Positions 32,343-32,928 of a stretch of DNA of 32,928 bases are shown piece by piece (the stretch's first letter is position 1; the number at the start of each line of letters is the position of its first letter). The translations under genes and the position numbers were made by a program. The notes beneath the pieces were generated by a model. It worked only from the letters and a program-made list of their open reading frames with translations. It was not told where the DNA came from and did not search any database. Source of the stretch: Scatosoma sp045632625 (lineage in GTDB: Bacteria; Bacillota; Clostridia; Christensenellales; Borkfalkiaceae); contig JAZQWZ010000040.1 of assembly GCA_045632625.1 (NCBI GenBank), positions 1 to 32,928 of the forward strand, written 5' to 3'.

Positions 32343-32352
32343 ACGAGCACCA
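32332..32352 (+). other. Second short tRNA-Leu 3' end copy
   Basis: CAAGTCCGGCCACGAGCACCA is identical to 32129-32149, 203 bp downstream of it. Only T-loop, T-stem 3' strand, acceptor strand and CCA remain. It is followed by its own terminator, suggesting an older integration scar or the original chromosomal tRNA end. Confidence 0.75.
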
Positions 32353-32355
32353 AAA

Positions 32356-32386
32356 ACAGGCTTCCCTTTTCGGGTCGCCTGTTTTT
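32356..32386 (+). terminator. Intrinsic terminator behind the second tRNA-Leu end
   Basis: ACAGGC/GCCTGT with an inner CCC/GGG pairing, flanked by A5 and T5 runs. It differs in sequence from the first tRNA terminator. From here to the mutT stop (about 130 bp) I see no further feature. Confidence 0.8.
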
Positions 32387-32515
32387 GTTTTTATATACGT
32401 ATATCCACGTCGTATCTTTCTTCCATCAAAATATAGTTTGCTTTTCGTTTTTTTGCTTGTTGTATATGTACACGTTTTTACTTTCAACGCATACCTGCCC
32501 CTTTTATTTTGTTGT

Positions 32516-32908
32516 TTACGCCATCGCTTTTAATTTTTCTAAAATGCTTTCATCCGCAGGACAAAAGGCAAAATTATCTATCTCTCCAACCGTAATCCAC
32601 CGCATATCGTTGTGCTCCAGCTTTTGCGGAATTCCTTTCTCAATCGCCGCGTGAAATAAAGTTAAATGCACGGTTACGTCGGGATACGTATGCGTTACGT
32701 CCATAAATACGCCGCCGACCGAAAGCGTGATATTCAGTTCCTCTTGGCATTCGCGAATAAGCGCCTGTTCCTTACTTTCCCCCTTTTCCACTTTACCGCC
32801 GACAAATTCCCACATCAGTGCCCTTGCCTTGTTGTTAGGGCGTTGACAAATTAGAAATTTATCTTGCTCCCAAATGAGCGCAGCCACCACTTCTATCGTC
32901 TTTTGCAC
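32516..32908 (-). CDS. mutT: MutT-type Nudix hydrolase
   Basis: The 130-residue protein carries the Nudix box from G38 (GKVEKGESKEQALIRECQEE); all acidic metal ligands are present, and Asn replaces the usual late glycine. The length and the start (ATG-less; GTG with AAAGGAG upstream) fit small MutT proteins that hydrolyse 8-oxo-dGTP or other modified nucleotides. The exact substrate is uncertain. It lies beyond the tRNA scars and is probably part of the original chromosome. Confidence 0.9.
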   Translation of the reverse strand: MQKTIEVVAALIWEQDKFLICQRPNNKARALMWEFVGGKVEKGESKEQALIRECQEELNITLSVGGVFMDVTHTYPDVTVHLTLFHAAIEKGIPQKLEHNDMRWITVGEIDNFAFCPADESILEKLKAMA

Positions 32909-32928
32909 GCGGATTTTCTCCTTTTTAT

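Noticed and set aside
32013..32353. Open frames over the tRNA-Leu fragments
   Set aside because: They are translations of tRNA ends and terminators, a familiar source of false proteins.

Overview
The window is an AT-rich stretch of a Gram-positive-type genome. Promoters are close to the TTGACA / 17 bp / TATAAT consensus and ribosome binding sites are AGGAGG-like. With the protein families seen, this suggests a Bacillota, probably Clostridia-like, chromosome; I cannot name a genus. Almost every gene reads on the minus strand. The content is typical of a mobile defence island. The right edge carries displaced 3' pieces of a tRNA-Leu(UAA) gene, so the island probably sits in that tRNA. No integrase or transposase is visible; those would lie to the left of the window.

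Layout. 1-885: the N-terminal part of a HUH replication initiator running off the left edge. 886-1310: its upstream region, with DnaA-box-like sites and repeats, possibly an origin. 1321-1503: a candidate structured small RNA with its own promoter and terminator. 1601-12353: one tightly packed minus-strand operon (XRE regulator, SNF2 helicase, DUF4391 protein, unknown protein, type III Mod, HEPN-like protein, type III Res), i.e. an enlarged type III restriction-modification locus. 12463-14886: a four-gene operon in which consecutive genes are separated by one base: a GreA C-terminal-domain protein, an EF-hand membrane peptide, a protein with an RNA polymerase alpha-CTD-like domain, and an ADP-ribosylglycohydrolase. 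14989-19346: an endonuclease III-like glycosylase, a PLD nuclease/P-loop ATPase fusion, a membrane-anchored SWIM zinc-finger protein, a hydrophobic micro-protein and an acidic Cys-rich protein. 19362-20345: a WYL regulator. 20704-21951: the only three clear plus-strand genes, led by a sigma-70-like factor behind a structured leader.

21937-25543: a MATE transporter, a PD-(D/E)XK protein, peroxiredoxin and a metallophosphoesterase. 25586-29259: Fic protein, HipBA toxin-antitoxin pair and a lone HTH regulator. 29465-32101: two direct repeats of about 495 bp flank an AbiEi/AbiEii toxin-antitoxin pair, and both repeats end in the 7-nt anticodon-loop sequence of tRNA-Leu. 32095-32392: tRNA-Leu 3' fragments with terminators. 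32516-32908: a MutT-type Nudix hydrolase, probably flanking chromosome.

Two things stand out. First, the 12463-14886 operon brings together an alpha-CTD mimic that keeps the arginine that phage T4 ADP-ribosylates in E. coli alpha, a Gre-factor domain, and an enzyme family that removes ADP-ribose from arginine. It looks like an RNA-polymerase-centred system, possibly anti-phage; this is inference. Second, the 495-bp repeats ending at the tRNA anticodon loop suggest stepwise stacking of defence cargo at one attachment site. All coordinates, motifs and alignments were worked out by eye; no database search was run.
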